Shown here: positions 63,896-64,000 of the stretch, piece after piece
Position numbering within the stretch: the first letter of the stretch is position 1
How the letters are laid out: each line of letters opens with the position of its first letter
NCBI GenBank assembly: GCA_002339125.1
Contig: DDJQ01000148.1
Location: forward strand, 17,957-81,956
Reading direction: 5' to 3'
From: Alteromonadaceae bacterium UBA2620
GTDB taxonomy: Bacteria; Pseudomonadota; Gammaproteobacteria; Enterobacterales; Alteromonadaceae
DNA: 64,000 nt
Position numbers and translations under genes: made by a program
Notes under the pieces: model-generated
Told to the model about the DNA's origin: nothing
What the model saw: the letters and a program-made list of their open reading frames with translations, nothing else
Databases searched by the model: none

Positions 63896-64000
63896 ACGCA
63901 TCCCGCTTCGGCAGGTTCTGAAAGAACGTCGAAGCAAAGAGTGTAAAAGCTCAAACAGCAAAGAGTACTGGTAGTTCTCCTTGCGCAGAAAGAAAAATCC

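Larger units (their letters stand above)
63570..64000 (+). other. probable rRNA operon promoter region and leader
   Basis: 431 bases without a protein gene. Two strong tandem promoters (listed separately) are followed by a hairpin at 63905-63935 (GCTTCG / CGAAGC outer stem, GTTCT / AGAAC inner stem). This is how a gammaproteobacterial rRNA leader looks. The 16S gene and boxA are not reached, so assignment to rRNA rather than another stable RNA is inference. Confidence 0.6.

Noticed and set aside
63783..63974. 63-codon plus-strand frame at the window end
   Set aside because: It spans the two rrn-like promoters and the leader hairpin and has no protein-like composition.
1..64000. CRISPR arrays, tRNA genes, complete insertion sequences or prophage genes
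   Set aside because: I looked for spaced direct repeats, cloverleaf-like stretches and transposase or integrase proteins and found none that could be supported.

Overview
The window looks like chromosomal DNA from a marine or saline-habitat gammaproteobacterium of the order Alteromonadales, most likely Alteromonadaceae. The evidence is E. coli-like housekeeping proteins (DusA, SthA, TrmA, FabR, CysJIH, PspA/C) next to lineage-typical families (TIGR03899, TIGR04219, DUF3718, DUF2333, DUF3369 response regulators) and large TonB-dependent receptors. Genus and species cannot be fixed from the sequence alone. No tRNA gene, CRISPR array, prophage or complete insertion sequence was seen.

Layout. 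1-2.6 kb: a minus-strand set of two tandem YihG-type acyltransferases and the start of an MscS-family channel. 2.8-40.6 kb: a large glucuronoxylan-utilisation locus. It holds a GH3 xylosidase and GH10 xylanase, a halogenase-like gene with a DUF6445 gene, a TonB receptor, a GH9 endoglucanase, a CE20-type acetylesterase, xylA, xylB and divergent xylR, a GH43 and a GH115 alpha-glucuronidase. After a metallo-hydrolase follow a sugar:H+ symporter and a second GH43, then a TRAP transporter with D-mannonate dehydratase, then a second TonB receptor and two more halogenase-like genes. 41-43 kb: an AbiE-like (type IV toxin-antitoxin) pair with an array of inverted-repeat operators. 43.3-63.6 kb: mostly core genes: dusA, a phage-shock (psp) operon with a sigma-54 promoter, cysJIH, TIGR03899, an EAL response regulator, a DUF3718 protein, sthA, remnants of a two-component system, a desaturase/fabR pair, trmA, a DUF5610-like protein and a membrane-anchored RRM protein. 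63.7-64 kb: two strong tandem promoters and a structured leader, probably the start of an rRNA operon whose 16S gene lies beyond the window.

How the genes work together. GH10 cuts the xylan backbone. The acetylesterase and GH115 remove acetyl and (4-O-methyl)glucuronate side groups. GH3 and the two GH43 enzymes finish the xylo-oligosaccharides, several as lipoproteins. The TonB receptors import oligomers, the MFS porter imports xylose, and XylA/XylB feed xylulose-5-phosphate under XylR control. The released uronate plausibly enters through the TRAP transporter and is metabolised through mannonate by ManD; the other uronate enzymes are not in the window. The role of three flavin-dependent halogenase-like proteins and the DUF6445 protein beside the receptors is unknown and is the most intriguing part of the locus.

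Other points of interest are a perfect 31-bp inverted repeat between convergent genes, three tandem 12-mers before a TonB receptor, a palindromic operator array before the AbiE-like pair, and a hairpin ending exactly at the cysJ start codon. All functional assignments rest on motif recognition by eye, without database searches.
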